NCBI GenBank assembly: GCA_010093515.1
Contig: MU001681.1
Location: 447,566-511,565 of the forward strand
Source: Lineolata rhizophorae
Taxonomy: Eukaryota > Ascomycota > Dothideomycetes > Lineolatales > Lineolataceae
Reading direction: 5' to 3'
Length of the DNA stretch: 64,000 nt
The notes beneath the pieces are model-generated. The model did no database searches, was not told the origin of the DNA, and worked only from the letters and a program-made list of their open reading frames with translations. The position numbers were made by a program, and so were the translations under genes. Positions 46,942 to 57,533 of the stretch are shown piece by piece. Within the stretch, counting starts at the first letter, position 1, and each line of letters starts with the position of its first letter.

Positions 46942-48531
46942 CTATCCCCGTCTCAAGAACGCATCCCCTCCGTCCGCAACCACCCCGACCCCATCCTCGT
47001 TATCGCTCTCGTCCCTTCCCTCTCCATACAGCACCTCGCAGACGCCCCCAAGCGGCACGTCCATGACCGCATCGGTGCCCACGCTCCAAAGCGAGCGCCA
47101 TTCCTGGGGCTCGAGGCCCTGGAGGCCCAGAGCGGTGGAGCTCTTGCTGCTCGTGAGGACGACGCCGCTGCTCGCCGAATTGTTGCGGCTGTGGGCCCTC
47201 CGCTTGTAGTTCGGGCCGGGGCCGACCACGCCCATCGAAGGGGTTCCTCCGCCTCCGCCGCCTCCGCCACCGCCGCCGCCGCCACCGACGGCAGTCCCCG
47301 CGCCCGACGCCGTCTTCCCCAACTTGACGATCCTGCCCGTCCTGGCCTCGACGCCGGCGACGACGCCGGCCTCGTCGACCAAGGTCTCGCAGCTGGCGAG
47401 CGCGAGGGTCAGGTGGCGCGTGTTGTAGGCGGCGAGGGCGACGTAGATGTAGACGACGAGGACGACGAGCCAGGCGGGCACGGCGAGCGCCCACCACCGG
47501 TTTGGGTAGTAGGTGATGCCGAGCTGGAGCAGGAAGGGCGACGGCAGGTACGCCCACAGCAGGTACATGCCGAACGCCCCCGTCGACGCCAGGTACAGCG
47601 CGAAGCCGTAGTACTCGTACGTCGGCACCTTGGGCGACGCCCGCGGCACCGGCCCCGCCGACAGCCGCGCCGAGTTGGCTACTGCCGCCGCCGTCGTCGT
47701 CGTCGTCGCCGCCGCCACGGTGTTGTTGCTCGCCGCGCCGGCCACGCCGCTTCCGCCGCGGCCGGGCCCTCTCCCGGCCGTGTTGCCGCCCCCGCGGCCG
47801 GGCCCCGGCCCGTGCAGGTCCGTCGTGCTGGCCGCCGCCGACGGCGCGTCCGCGTCCGAGCTGTCCGGCGTCGTGGGCCGCGACGTGGTGGCGGAGAAGG
47901 ACGACGGGCGCAGCAGCGAGGTCAGCGAGGGCGACGGCGGCAGCGGCGTGGGCGGGCGGTTGTAGAAGGGCGGGAAGAGCGCGGAGCCGGACGACGGCGG
48001 CGGCGGCGGCGGCGGGTGCAGCGGCGGGTGCGGCGACTGGTGCTGGTGCTGGTACGCCAGGTGCGTGTGCGAGCGCGAGCCCGCGTGAGAGCGGTATGGC
48101 GCCGAGGCAGAGGTGCTGCGCGCTTGCGAGGAGCCGGCGCCCCCGCCGGCGCCCCCGCTGCTGCCGTGCGGCGCGTGGGCGGAGTGGTGGTGCAGGCGCG
48201 ACGAGGGAGGCGAGCGCGCCGCCGAGGGGGAGGAGCCGTCGGGGCCGGCCCCGGAGGCTTGCTGCTTCCCGTCTTCGCCGTCGGAGCCGGAGCCCGAGGA
48301 CTCGCTTGGCGAGGACGGCTGCAGGATGAAGTCGGCGATGTTGTCTTCGACGGAGGCGAGCTCGGAGGGGGAGGTCAGCGTGGCCGCGTCGGAGCGCGTC
48401 GTGTCAGTCGACGTGCGCGGGGATGCCGCCGTGCGGGTGGGCGAGGAGAGCGGCTGCGGCGAGTGCAGGTTCGGCGTCGACTTAGACTGTAGGCCCGGGG
48501 GCAGTTGGCTGCCTCGGCTCTGCGGCGCCAT
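46942..48531 (-). CDS. GPI19: PIG-P-domain protein, GPI-GlcNAc transferase subunit
   Basis: PIG-P (yeast Gpi19) belongs to the ER complex that adds GlcNAc to phosphatidylinositol, the first step of GPI-anchor synthesis. The gene is one exon of 529 aa. The domain is at about 300-372: VPTYEYYGFALYLASTGAFG, MYLLWAYLPSPFLLQLGITY, YPNRWWALAVPAW and VLVVYIYVALAAYNT, giving two membrane segments joined by the conserved P-x-Y-x-x-x-W loop. Before it lie about 300 disordered residues rich in Ser, Pro, His and Gly; after it come a poly-Gly run and a conserved C-terminal block (WRSLWSVGTDAVMDVPLGGV) that fits the family's tail (D.P...V...LY). Animal PIG-P is only about 130-160 aa, but filamentous fungal copies are often long. 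The ATG at 48531 opens the frame. Confidence 0.88.
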   Translation of the reverse strand: MAPQSRGSQLPPGLQSKSTPNLHSPQPLSSPTRTAASPRTSTDTTRSDAATLTSPSELASVEDNIADFILQPSSPSESSGSGSDGEDGKQQASGAGPDGSSPSAARSPPSSRLHHHSAHAPHGSSGGAGGGAGSSQARSTSASAPYRSHAGSRSHTHLAYQHQHQSPHPPLHPPPPPPPSSGSALFPPFYNRPPTPLPPSPSLTSLLRPSSFSATTSRPTTPDSSDADAPSAAASTTDLHGPGPGRGGGNTAGRGPGRGGSGVAGAASNNTVAAATTTTTAAAVANSARLSAGPVPRASPKVPTYEYYGFALYLASTGAFGMYLLWAYLPSPFLLQLGITYYPNRWWALAVPAWLVVLVVYIYVALAAYNTRHLTLALASCETLVDEAGVVAGVEARTGRIVKLGKTASGAGTAVGGGGGGGGGGGGGGTPSMGVVGPGPNYKRRAHSRNNSASSGVVLTSSKSSTALGLQGLEPQEWRSLWSVGTDAVMDVPLGGVCEVLYGEGRDESDNEDGVGVVADGGDAFLRRG

Positions 48532-49246
48532 AGCGTCCAGGTGTGCTAATATCTCGCGGGCAGAATGGGAGTTGCGGAGTGAGGACTGGTCGGGATGCGG
48601 TGCGAAGCTATTCGCGGCACGCGACGTCGAGGATTCGTGGTTGGTGAGGAATGCGCTAAACCCGATAGGTGCGACGCTCCGAGAAATTCACGGCCATCCG
48701 GTGTGCTTTGCCTGAAAAGAACTGTTATAGCAGTTGGTCTGAACAATTCCGAATCAAGTTGTATATCTTGGGAAATCACTTATGTAGGCGCGATTCCCGC
48801 TAAGTCGTAAGTTGCTATGCCTCAATGGAACCTTGCTTGAGCGAGCTAAGGAATTGGTCGAGCGGGATTATGGAGCCGACACATGGGACATATGGCTGGA
48901 GATGCAGGGGATGATGGTTCGATGCCGCCGCAGCAAAGGAGACATGGCTCACAGAGGGAAGGAATCGGTCCCTTGAGTCACTTTCTTGGGTATTTTCCCA
49001 GGCTGTCTTTAGATTGTTACTCATCTGACGAGAGTCCTGTATTTGCAGGCTCATAGGCGTCATCGACGATTCTGAAGGCTATGCCTCTTATAAAGTATAT
49101 TATCCTAGACTGCCCGCCTTTCTGATACCTTTTACCCGAGAATTGTAGAAGCGTTGACAACAAGAGTGAACACAAAAGTCATTTGGCTGCATTCCTTGCG
49201 TGGCCTGCGATTCCAAGGATCTCAGCGCCTGCTCAAAATTACGCCG
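48532..49246. other. spacer PIG-P / kinase-like gene
   Basis: 715 bp upstream of PIG-P and downstream of the kinase-like gene, both on the minus strand. AT-richer than the genes. No coding signal seen. Confidence 0.55.
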
Positions 49247-50095
49247 TCAGGGTCGGGACTGGTGGATTGGCTCCACATGACTATCCTCCAGGATAGCTTT
49301 GAGGATATCTTTCGCACTCTTGAAGTCTCCTATCCAGCAGCCCTTGATCGCACTCCCGTATTTCAATGCCTCGACATCAGGAAATTCCTTCCGTTCAAAT
49401 TTTGCCGTAACCTCATCATCTGACAGGTCCGCATACGGCTCGCGGCCAGTCATGATATAATACATAACCGAACCAAATGCGAAAAGGTCAGACTTTATAT
49501 TAGGAGGGTCCCGACAGTCTCTTGGTAGAAAGAACCGTGTGCTTTCCATAGCTCCGCCGTCTAAGTTTCCGAATAACGATCCAGCAAAATCGCAGAGTTG
49601 GACGTCGAGCTGTTCGTCTAGGAGGAAATTATTCGGGTGGATGTCGCAGTGGATAACGCCTTTCGAGTGAATGAAGACGAGCGCCTCCGCTGCTTGCGTC
49701 GTCCACTTTTGCAGAAGTTGTAGAGAAATGCTATCGTGCTCACGTTTCGATATATAGCTGCAGATATCGCCATTGAGGGCCAGTTGGAGAAGGATTCCGT
49801 GCTCATGTTTGCCCAGGTACTTGACGATTCTGTCGTGCTGCCCCAGTGCTGAAAAAATGGAATGTTCGACATTGAGACTGTTAAGCGCATTGCGGTTTTC
49901 CCTGTCGCGTACGTATTTGAGCAAAGTTCCGTCTGGAAGGAGCCCTAGACGTGCCGTGTTTCCGCCGGAGAAGAACCCTGTCACTCCAGGAGGGTACCAA
50001 GGCTCAAGGTATCTAATCTTGACCATTAGATTGCCCGGGTCAACGTGGTATTTACCATCTTTTGGCACCGGCGTGCCATCAGTGTACTTGGCCAT
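49247..50095 (-). CDS. protein kinase-like protein with DFA in place of DFG
   Basis: A single-exon 282-aa protein that is little more than one kinase fold. Gly-loop region: FFSGGNTARLGLLPDGTLLK, with a candidate ATP Lys in LLKYVRD (about 60). A helix-C Glu is likely in VEHSIF. The catalytic loop is VIHCDIHPNNFLLD (about 149-162): the base Asp and the Asn are kept, while HRD reads HCD. The metal motif reads CDFAGSLFG: DFA instead of DFG. The activation segment ends FFLPRDCRDPP rather than APE. SDLFAFGSVMYYIMTGREPY is a good subdomain IX. Small kinases of this sort are expanded in filamentous ascomycetes, and many carry DFA, so activity is possible but unproven. It stands alone in an AT-rich stretch, with no partner gene nearby. 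Confidence 0.85.
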   Translation of the reverse strand: MAKYTDGTPVPKDGKYHVDPGNLMVKIRYLEPWYPPGVTGFFSGGNTARLGLLPDGTLLKYVRDRENRNALNSLNVEHSIFSALGQHDRIVKYLGKHEHGILLQLALNGDICSYISKREHDSISLQLLQKWTTQAAEALVFIHSKGVIHCDIHPNNFLLDEQLDVQLCDFAGSLFGNLDGGAMESTRFFLPRDCRDPPNIKSDLFAFGSVMYYIMTGREPYADLSDDEVTAKFERKEFPDVEALKYGSAIKGCWIGDFKSAKDILKAILEDSHVEPIHQSRP

Positions 50096-51040
50096 GTCTC
50101 AGATTTCGCTTCTGCAGCAACAAAATGAAAAGACGGGTTCACAAGCCGACATGGAGTGAACAACAATCGGCTTTGTAGGAAGAGCGACTTTCAGAAAGCA
50201 ATGTCGCCGATCAGTTTCAAGTTTGGATGGCACAGCCCGCCCTCATTTGAGCCATCGCCGAATGTAGAATGTGTGTTTCTGCCCAATTTAGTGTGTATGT
50301 TTACGTCCAACCTCCGTCGGGTGAAAACCAACTTCCGCTCGCTTCGTAGCATCAACCAATCAATCATACGATTTCCAACACCAACCGGAATTTCTTCGGA
50401 GGCGATGCAAGCGCCGAGTCAGCGCCACAAAACCAATTATCAGCACGCTTTTCCCAGTCGAAGTCTGATCAGTCCTTGGGACCAGCAAACTCAGCTTGCA
50501 TGCAGAGGTGAGGTTAAGAGTGAGCATCCTGAACCGTGGCGGTGTATCCTGAGCAGAGGCTGAGCCGAAGTTGAGCCGGAGGTAATTTTGATTCCCAACG
50601 AAAATTTGGAGTATGCTCCTATGCGAGTGACAGCTCCGCAGAGGATACAACCGAGATGAGCTGCCTTTGTCATGTTCTCATGTAAGTAACTTCCTGACGT
50701 CCTGCGGAGACCTCATCTTAGCTTGTAGTCGGTCAAAACTGACCTCCCTCCCGTTCCTCATCTGGTTGGCCCCGCATCCCCCGTTTGTAAGCAATGTGAG
50801 AGGAATGTAATGCCTTCATTCAAGAACCGTCTATGATCCGAGGATGTATACCTTGAACCCCAATGCAGCAGCCATCAGTATACAATCGTATATGCCGCAC
50901 GCTACCGTAAAATTACAAAGATGAGCAAAAGCCATCCATCGTGGCAGTCCCATTTGACCACCCTCCGCTCGTAACGTCTACGTCGAGTCATCTCAACGGC
51001 AACCAACTCGATCGCTATCCGCACAGCCTCCACACCATCT
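50096..51040. other. spacer kinase-like gene / TIM8
   Basis: 945 bp between the start of the kinase-like gene and the 3' end of TIM8. Open frames up to 135 codons exist on the plus strand but none resembles a known protein. No RNA gene or repeat is seen. Confidence 0.5.
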
Positions 51041-51452
51041 TTATGACGTCCGCATCATTTCCAGCTGCTTGAGGACGAGGTTGTTCGCGTCGAGGAAGCG
51101 ATCGACGCAGTTCAGCACGCAGGGCTCCTCGCTGCGGTCCAGCTTGCCCGAGGAGATCTTGCTCGTGATGCACTTCTTGAAGCACATGTCGGTGAGGTTG
51201 TGGATATCTGGTCGCACGGCGCGTCGGGTTAGCAAGTTGCCGGGCAAGACGCAGAAGCCCAAAGGGGGCCAGAGACGATAGACGAAAGCCGTAGATGGTA
51301 GTGTATATGCTAGGAGCGAGATAAAAGAACGCACTCTGCTGCACCCGCGCTTTTTGCGACTCGTTGACGACGAACTGCTGCAGCTCCTGCTTGTCGCGGT
51401 CGGACAGCTTGGAAAGCTCGGCCTGGCTGATGGAAAGATTCGAGTCGTCCAT
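51041..51452 (-). CDS. TIM8: TIM8, mitochondrial intermembrane-space chaperone
   Basis: Small Tim proteins form 3+3 hexamers (Tim8 with Tim13) that escort hydrophobic proteins across the mitochondrial intermembrane space. Two exons, 51335-51452 and 51041-51207, join A|GTGCGT to CCAG|AT and give 94 aa, the usual size. The twin CX3C motifs, CFKKC and CVLNC, each form two disulphides with the other. FVVNESQKARVQQNIHNLTD resembles the Tim8 helix that precedes the first pair. The tail RFLDANNLVLKQLEMM is typical. The ATG at 51452 gives MDDSNLSISQAELSKLSDRD. Tim8 is favoured over Tim13, Tim9 and Tim10 by the QESQKAR-type helix. Confidence 0.9.
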
Positions 51453-51916
51453 GGTACGCACGACGCCGAAAAATGATCGCAGAAAAAAAAATCGATTGGG
51501 CAGGCGACTCTCAAAATGATACGGCGCGGAGGGAGGAGGGAGAGCTTGTTGGTCTTTGAAAGTCGGTAAAGTCGGTAAGGCAAGTAAAGATCAGTGATGC
51601 ACACACGGGAGCTTCGACTCTAGCGCAACCTAGTGATTACTAGCGATCCTTGGCCAAATACACACACGTGACTGCAGTTCGATCCTGATTAAAGCAGTGC
51701 AAAAGGGAGTTTTACATTCAAGGCTCTCAAATTTAGTTACACAATCTTAGATAAAAATCATATCCACGTTGGATCTCATGCCATGCACATGCAGGAATCA
51801 AACATTACAACGTTCCATGCACACGTTCCAAAAACGAGAAAAGACCACGAAGAAACTGCAATGCGTCCCAAATCCCAATAACGGCGGGTATATGACAGAA
51901 AACTCAAATGCAAGCC
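51453..51916. other. spacer TIM8 / CorA-like gene
   Basis: 464 bp between two minus-strand genes, holding the TIM8 promoter and the 3' UTR of the transporter gene. No other feature is visible. Confidence 0.55.
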
Positions 51917-54717
51917 TTAAACTTCCAAGATGCTTCCCCTCGGACCCACCTGCTTATCCATACTCTTGACCGAGGACGACTCCTCACCGCTGCCCTCCTT
52001 CACCTTCTCGGCCGCACGGTTGAGCCCCCTAGCAGCCTGTCCGCGAACCATGTCGAGCTTCGTCTCGCGCGGCTCGCGCCCCAGTCTAAGAGCCATCTCG
52101 TGCTCGGTAGACGTAGAGCGCGCCAGCGCGGCGTAGTCAGGAGAGTGCGTTTCGCACCTTTCCTCGACGCTCTTCTTGGGCAAGAGGAAGCGCCAAAGGG
52201 CTCTGGAGTGCGTGGCGAAAAAGTCGTAGCCCTTGTTGGTGTTGAGCGTGCCGATGAGCAGGAAAAAGGGAATGCAGACGGATGCCATGACGATGGCGAA
52301 CGTCTTGAACTCGTGGTTGTCCGGCATGTTCGTCATGCCGAACACGGACGTGACGAACGTGAGCGGCAGGAAGAATATGTTGACCACCGTTAGCAGCTTG
52401 ATGTTGTGCCCTTGCTGGATCGTGATCTCGGACAGCTCGACGGTGCGCCGCGACTCGAGCACCGACGTGCCGCTGAAGAGCTGGTCGCGCAGCGCCGCGA
52501 TCTCAAGCCGCCGACTCTCGTGCTTGCGCACCTGCTCGCGGAGCGCCTCGATCTCGCGCTCGAAATCGAGCCGCATCCGCCGCATCCGCCGCCGGAAGAA
52601 GTCGTTGCGTGGTGACTCGTCCGGTAGGGGCCACAAGCTTTTCGATCGCCCCTCCCACACTTCGGCCGTAAACGTGTCCTCATAGGCTTCTATCATGGCC
52701 CGGATGCTGTCGTTCACAAAGGCAAGCGTCTGGCTGGCCCAAAAATAGCGCCGCGTATAGGTGAAGTCCTTATCCTCGAACAGCCGGCGGTCGCGTAGCT
52801 CGTCGTTAAAAATGAAGTCGAGCGGCGGCGTGATCATCTTGGTGATGTGCCTGTAGATCTCGTCGAAACGCTTCTGCGCGTCACGGAACTCACCCAGTAG
52901 CGTGGCAAGGAAGGCCTCGACACCGTTCAAATATTTATTAGACGTCTCGTGGACATCGGTACTGGCCTTCCAGTCCGGATAACACTGGATGTTCACCACT
53001 TGCCACGGCGACCAGGGACTGTACGCCCAACCATATCGCTGCTTGGCGCGCCGGGCAGGGTTGCGGATCTTCTTTGTTGGTTCGCCATATAAAGATAAGG
53101 CGATTACGGAGCTGCAACGACTAAGAGGGAGATGGCTGTCCGTTGTTGAACGCTGCTTATCGGCTAACTGCCACGACATTGGCTGGCACTCTTCACCAAT
53201 GATGGTATAGTACTCCAAATTGAAAACGAAGCTTCGCTGCTTGCGGTTATCGGATGAAAATGCTCTGTGCATATGTGCCTGTAGCCAAGGTCAGCCAGGA
53301 TTCCACTGGTCGATTCAATTGGTATGTACCGATGAGGCCTCCGACTGCACTAAATGTCGGAACAATTCGTCGACGTTGAATGCTTTGTTCAAAGTGAGGT
53401 GCAGCGCGCCGAACAGGACTGCCGATGGCTCGCGGGCAATTCTAAACCAAAAGTCAGATCGAAGCGGATACCGGTGCTCTTGAAATGGAATACTGACGTG
53501 ATACGGCCGACAGCTTGTCGGTCTGGAGAGTCAGCGTTTATTCCCTGGCATTCTATTAGCTGTCATGGTTCACCAGGTACAAGAGCAGAACATAAAGTAC
53601 TGTTGAACGTGAAAATTTCAGGGGCCTAGAGCCAATAAAAGTCCCACAACAACCCACCCACCTTAATCGAATGCCAAATCCCCGCTGCCTTCGGCGTATT
53701 CTCCTTATCCGCCTCGATCAATACTGGCACGCCATCCTGGCCTACATCATACACTTGGTAGTGGGTATAATGCGTCCTATCGTCCGCGGCGGCGGCACCG
53801 TTCTGTGCCTGCCCGGCGCCAGCAAACAGGGAATGCTGAATCAACCTTGACCGATCCTCGAGAACGCTCGCCATGATCTGCCGCCCGAAATGGTCCCACT
53901 GGTAGCTCTTGATGTGCTCGCGCAGGTGCTCGTGGTCGAAGCTCTGCGTCGGCAGCGGCTGGGCCACAAAGTACGCGTCGTCCTCGTCGTCGCTGTCGTC
54001 CGACAGCGTCGACGCCTCGAACGGCAGCGGCGACCAGTGCCGCGCCGACGACTTGCGGTGGTGCGGCCGCTCGCCGCCGCCGCCGCCGCCGCCGCCGCTC
54101 ATACCGCTGCCGCCGCCCATGGCCGCTGCCGCAGCCGCCACGGCAGATGCGGGCGTCAGAGACGGCGTCAGCGAAATCTTGCGGTCGATGTGCGGCAGGC
54201 CACCTACGGTGCTGGCGCTGGAGTCGACGCGATCCGCGCGCATCATCGCCGGGAACGACGGCGTCGTCGGCGTCAGCGACGTCTTGCGCTCCATGCTGGT
54301 CCCCGCGGCCGCGTTGCTGCCATTCTGGCCGTCCGCGGGGGTGCTAGCGTCGCCGCTGTCGCCGCCGTCGCCGCCAGCGGCAGGGGTGTCCGGGGTCGGC
54401 GTAGTTGTGATGGAGATGCGACGGCCCTCCAGGTCCTCGGCGATAGTAGACACGCTGCTGTTTGGGTTGTTGCTGCTGCTAGGAGGGCAGTTCTTTACGG
54501 TGGCGGCTGAGGGCTGGCTTGGCGTCGGCGTGGGGCAGTCGTCGTGGGCGGCGGCAGTTGACGAAGGTGGTGTTGTCGTCGTCGTCGTCATTGCCTCGCC
54601 CATCTCGGCTTGTTGCTGTGAAGCCAGGATTCGCGCTGTGATGGCGTTGCGGGTGCTCTCGAACTTCTCCCGTTCAGCATTCAACTGCGCCAAAAGCTCG
54701 TCGACATTGTTGGTCAT
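51917..54717 (-). CDS. CorA-like Mg2+ transporter with long disordered N-terminus
   Basis: CorA proteins are pentameric channels for Mg2+ and related ions. Four exons, 53662-54717, 53498-53559, 53330-53441 and 51917-53278, give 863 aa in frame. Without the two small middle exons this looks like two genes, but the joins read IWHSIK|LIECQGINADSPDRQ, GRIT|IAREPSAVLFGALH and SEASS|AHMHRAFS, which gives one continuous fungal CorA protein. Residues 1-280 are disordered (Thr, Ser, Gly and Ala runs); then AYFVAQPLPTQSFDHEHLRE begins the ordered part. A helical domain is followed by two membrane segments near the end (about 703-725 and 736-755) with GMTNM between them, the fungal form of the CorA GMN signature. 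A basic/acidic tail follows. Start: ATG at 54717. Confidence 0.87.
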
Positions 54718-57533
54718 GGCCACCAGTTTTCCTCGGCTTCAACACTATACAGACAGTCTCCGCCACTACGGGAATGCTGAGCGCTCAACAATTACATGGA
54801 GGGTAGATGTCACCGGAGATATTGCAGGGGATGTCGACCACGCCAATGTTGGTGTTGTCGAGCACACGAAGAAACGAAAAGTGGGTCAATCGAGCAGAGA
54901 AAATCCACTGAACCAAAAGGCGTATACATTAAACGAATACTTGCTAGGAAGAAGATGCGGAGGAAACAAACAAGCTCCGCAAAGAAGGATGCAAGACCGG
55001 CACGACCGAGGAGAAGGGAAAGAAGGAGGCGAAAAGAAAGCCGCAAGACTTCGTGTACGATATGCGGGGCGGTCCTTGCGGTGCGCTCTAGCTCCAGCCT
55101 GCGAGGCCGACCATCGATTCCTTCAGCACCGGCGACCAGCAGAGCTGGTGCATGTGTTTTCAGCCTCGTCCGAAGCCCCGTGGTGCATCGGGGGCGCCGC
55201 CGCGTGGGCGGCTCTTGGCCCACTCGGCCCAAGGCTCCAAGTGGCGGGCGAATCCGCTGGCCGAGCCGTTGCCAAGCGAGCCAGTCCCAGGGCCGAGCTG
55301 ATGAGACGGGATGGACTGACTGGGGTTTCGCTGCGCCCACATAACGAGGACTTGTCCCTCTCCCAATCCTCGCGATGCTGGCGGGGGCTGATTGGGCATC
55401 GAGACCGCGGGCTTACGCTTATCTTGCAGCGATGAGTCGCACGACAGGCAGAAAAGACTCTGGGCTGGTTAGGTAAGTTCGCCCCACCGCGTCGCTGTCG
55501 CCCATCCATCCCATGCGCACGCCAGACGAAAGGCCGCCGCCGAGGGGGGCTGAGGCCAGTAGACGAAACACCCCTCCACTTTGTTTGGCAATCCTTCGAG
55601 GAACGCGATACGGACTGTCCGTAATTGCTGGCGCTTCGTCCTAGGTGATTGGCCCGCGCGAGACGGAGATCCGCCGGGCTGCTGCGCCTAGATCTCGGGT
55701 GTCGGCACCCCTCGAGGGGCCAAGAACCCGGGGTCGACTTCGCCACAATCGAGCCGGCATGTGACGACGCACGCGCGGACGGGACGGGGGAGAACGTACG
55801 AACCAGGACCTCGATCCCGATCAATAGATATATCCAGTGCCTAGACACAAGCTACCAGACATGCAACTTTCCACTCGAAGGGAAAGAGATGCGCCTTGCG
55901 GCCGGCATCGGACAATACGTCACGTCACTAAGAACCAAAGGCATACGGATGGCAAAGACTCAATTGTAGCTAGATGTCAATCCACCACATAACACGGTGA
56001 CAGACATCGTGGGCAACGGAAACGTATCCATCCACCACCCAAAGTCTTCCCATCCCAATTTTCAAAGATTTTTATATCCGCAACCCTTCCACCGCTCTGC
56101 TAGGCCCTCATCAACCTCGCCCAACTCCAGCCCCTGCACCAAGCAGAGCCACCCTGATCAACAATCGATAAACTCCATTCCCTCAAAGGAGAAACCAGCA
56201 GAGTATCTCTTGCAGTTTCCAATCATCGAAAACACTTTGTGCACATCGTCTCTCCATCCGTACCCATTCGTACCAAAGACGCATGAAATCCCCATCGCCA
56301 ATCAAACCACCGTCGACCAACTTCCGTCCAGGCCGACCAGGGCCAGGTCCATAGGCGAGAGACCAGAACGTCATACCCAGAACTCGCTCCAGACGAACAC
56401 CCCAGAGCAAATAACTCCCACCATCCGAAGGCGCTCGTAAAAAAAATCCGAACGCTAAATCGCGAGGATCGTGGCCAGACGGAAATAATACGCCCATCCA
56501 GGCCACCGCAGCCTAGCCGAACTCATCCATCATCGGCAACGTAGATCTAGGACCTTGCATCATTGATCCATGTCTTGTCAGCCCTCGGAAGAGCGTGTCA
56601 TGAATGATGACTTGCCCGAAGTGGGAACGCAAAGAAAGGTATCCCTGAGCAGTCATCATCAAAACAGCTAATCAGAACAGACAACCATTGAAGTAGAAAC
56701 GCGCCAGTCAGACCGCAACTGCTGGAAAAAAGGAAAGAGGGGGAAAAAAAAAGGGGGGGGGAAGGAAGAAAAAAAAAAAAAACCTTTGTCGCATAGCCCA
56801 AGGCAAGAAACATGAAGAAATGCAGAGAAAAGTGCTGGTTGCGCCGTCGCGATGCCGCTTTGGACGAGGACGAAGGGATCGAACTCTTTCAAGAGCTTGA
56901 GAAGGCGGGCTTTCAGTAAAAAGAAAAGAATCTGACGGCGTTTTTCATGAGGGGTTAGAGGAGGTAAAGCATCGATTGTATGTTCAAGTAGGCAAAAGTC
57001 AGAATGGAAGGATGAAGAGAGGACAGGCAGAAAATGTACATCGAACAGGGAGGACCATCAATAAGGCCAACATAAAGTGGTGGGCGGAAGAGAATAGTCC
57101 AGGCAAGTGAGAAGCAAACAAACCCATTTCATGACGTGGCAGAGCTCTATAAGAGCAGCAACAAAAACTTAATCTTCCGTAACCGACTCTGATAGACTGG
57201 ACCGATCCTGACAGGAGGAAAGTAAGAACCACAAAACCGCAACAGATATCCACCTCTCTTTCAAACGCCCGCAAGGGAAACTCCGGTAATTGAAACCCCC
57301 ACGAACAGCCGGGGATTACCCGTCCTGCCAGCCCGCATGTAATCCCAAGAGATAAAGTGATAAACCCCCCCAGCCATAATAGAAAGCAGAAGAGCTCCCA
57401 GATGCAGAATCTCAACCCGCAAACATATTACCAACAAGAAACAGTTACAAGCAAACAAAGTAGAGGAGAACAAGAAAAAAAAAAGGCCAGAAAAACAAGA
57501 TCAATACAATCCGAGTTAAAAAACTTGCCACGT
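54718..57533. other. 2.8-kb spacer CorA-like gene / Edc1-like gene
   Basis: Upstream of the CorA-like gene and downstream of the Edc1-like gene. The part to about 55800 is GC-rich with chance frames on both strands; 55900-57530 is A/C-rich with homopolymers (A and G runs at about 56741-56781) and likely includes a long 3' UTR of the Edc1-like gene. No gene is supported. Confidence 0.5.
56741..56781. repeat. purine homopolymer cluster
   Basis: Runs of A, then G, then A follow one another, an all-purine block apart from isolated bases. It may form unusual DNA structure and is prone to sequencing-length errors. Confidence 0.8.

Noticed and set aside
46810-48492. 560-codon open frame antisense to PIG-P
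   Set aside because: Low-complexity Arg/Gly/Ala sequence over GC-rich DNA opposite a gene with a clear domain.
51650-51700. A tRNA B-box-like CAGTTCGATCCTG
   Set aside because: No matching A box, acceptor stem or anticodon arm could be folded around it.
53626-54723. The N-terminal frame of the CorA-like gene as a separate gene
   Set aside because: An in-frame GTGGGT donor and two small downstream exons join it to the CorA part with conserved family sequence at each junction.
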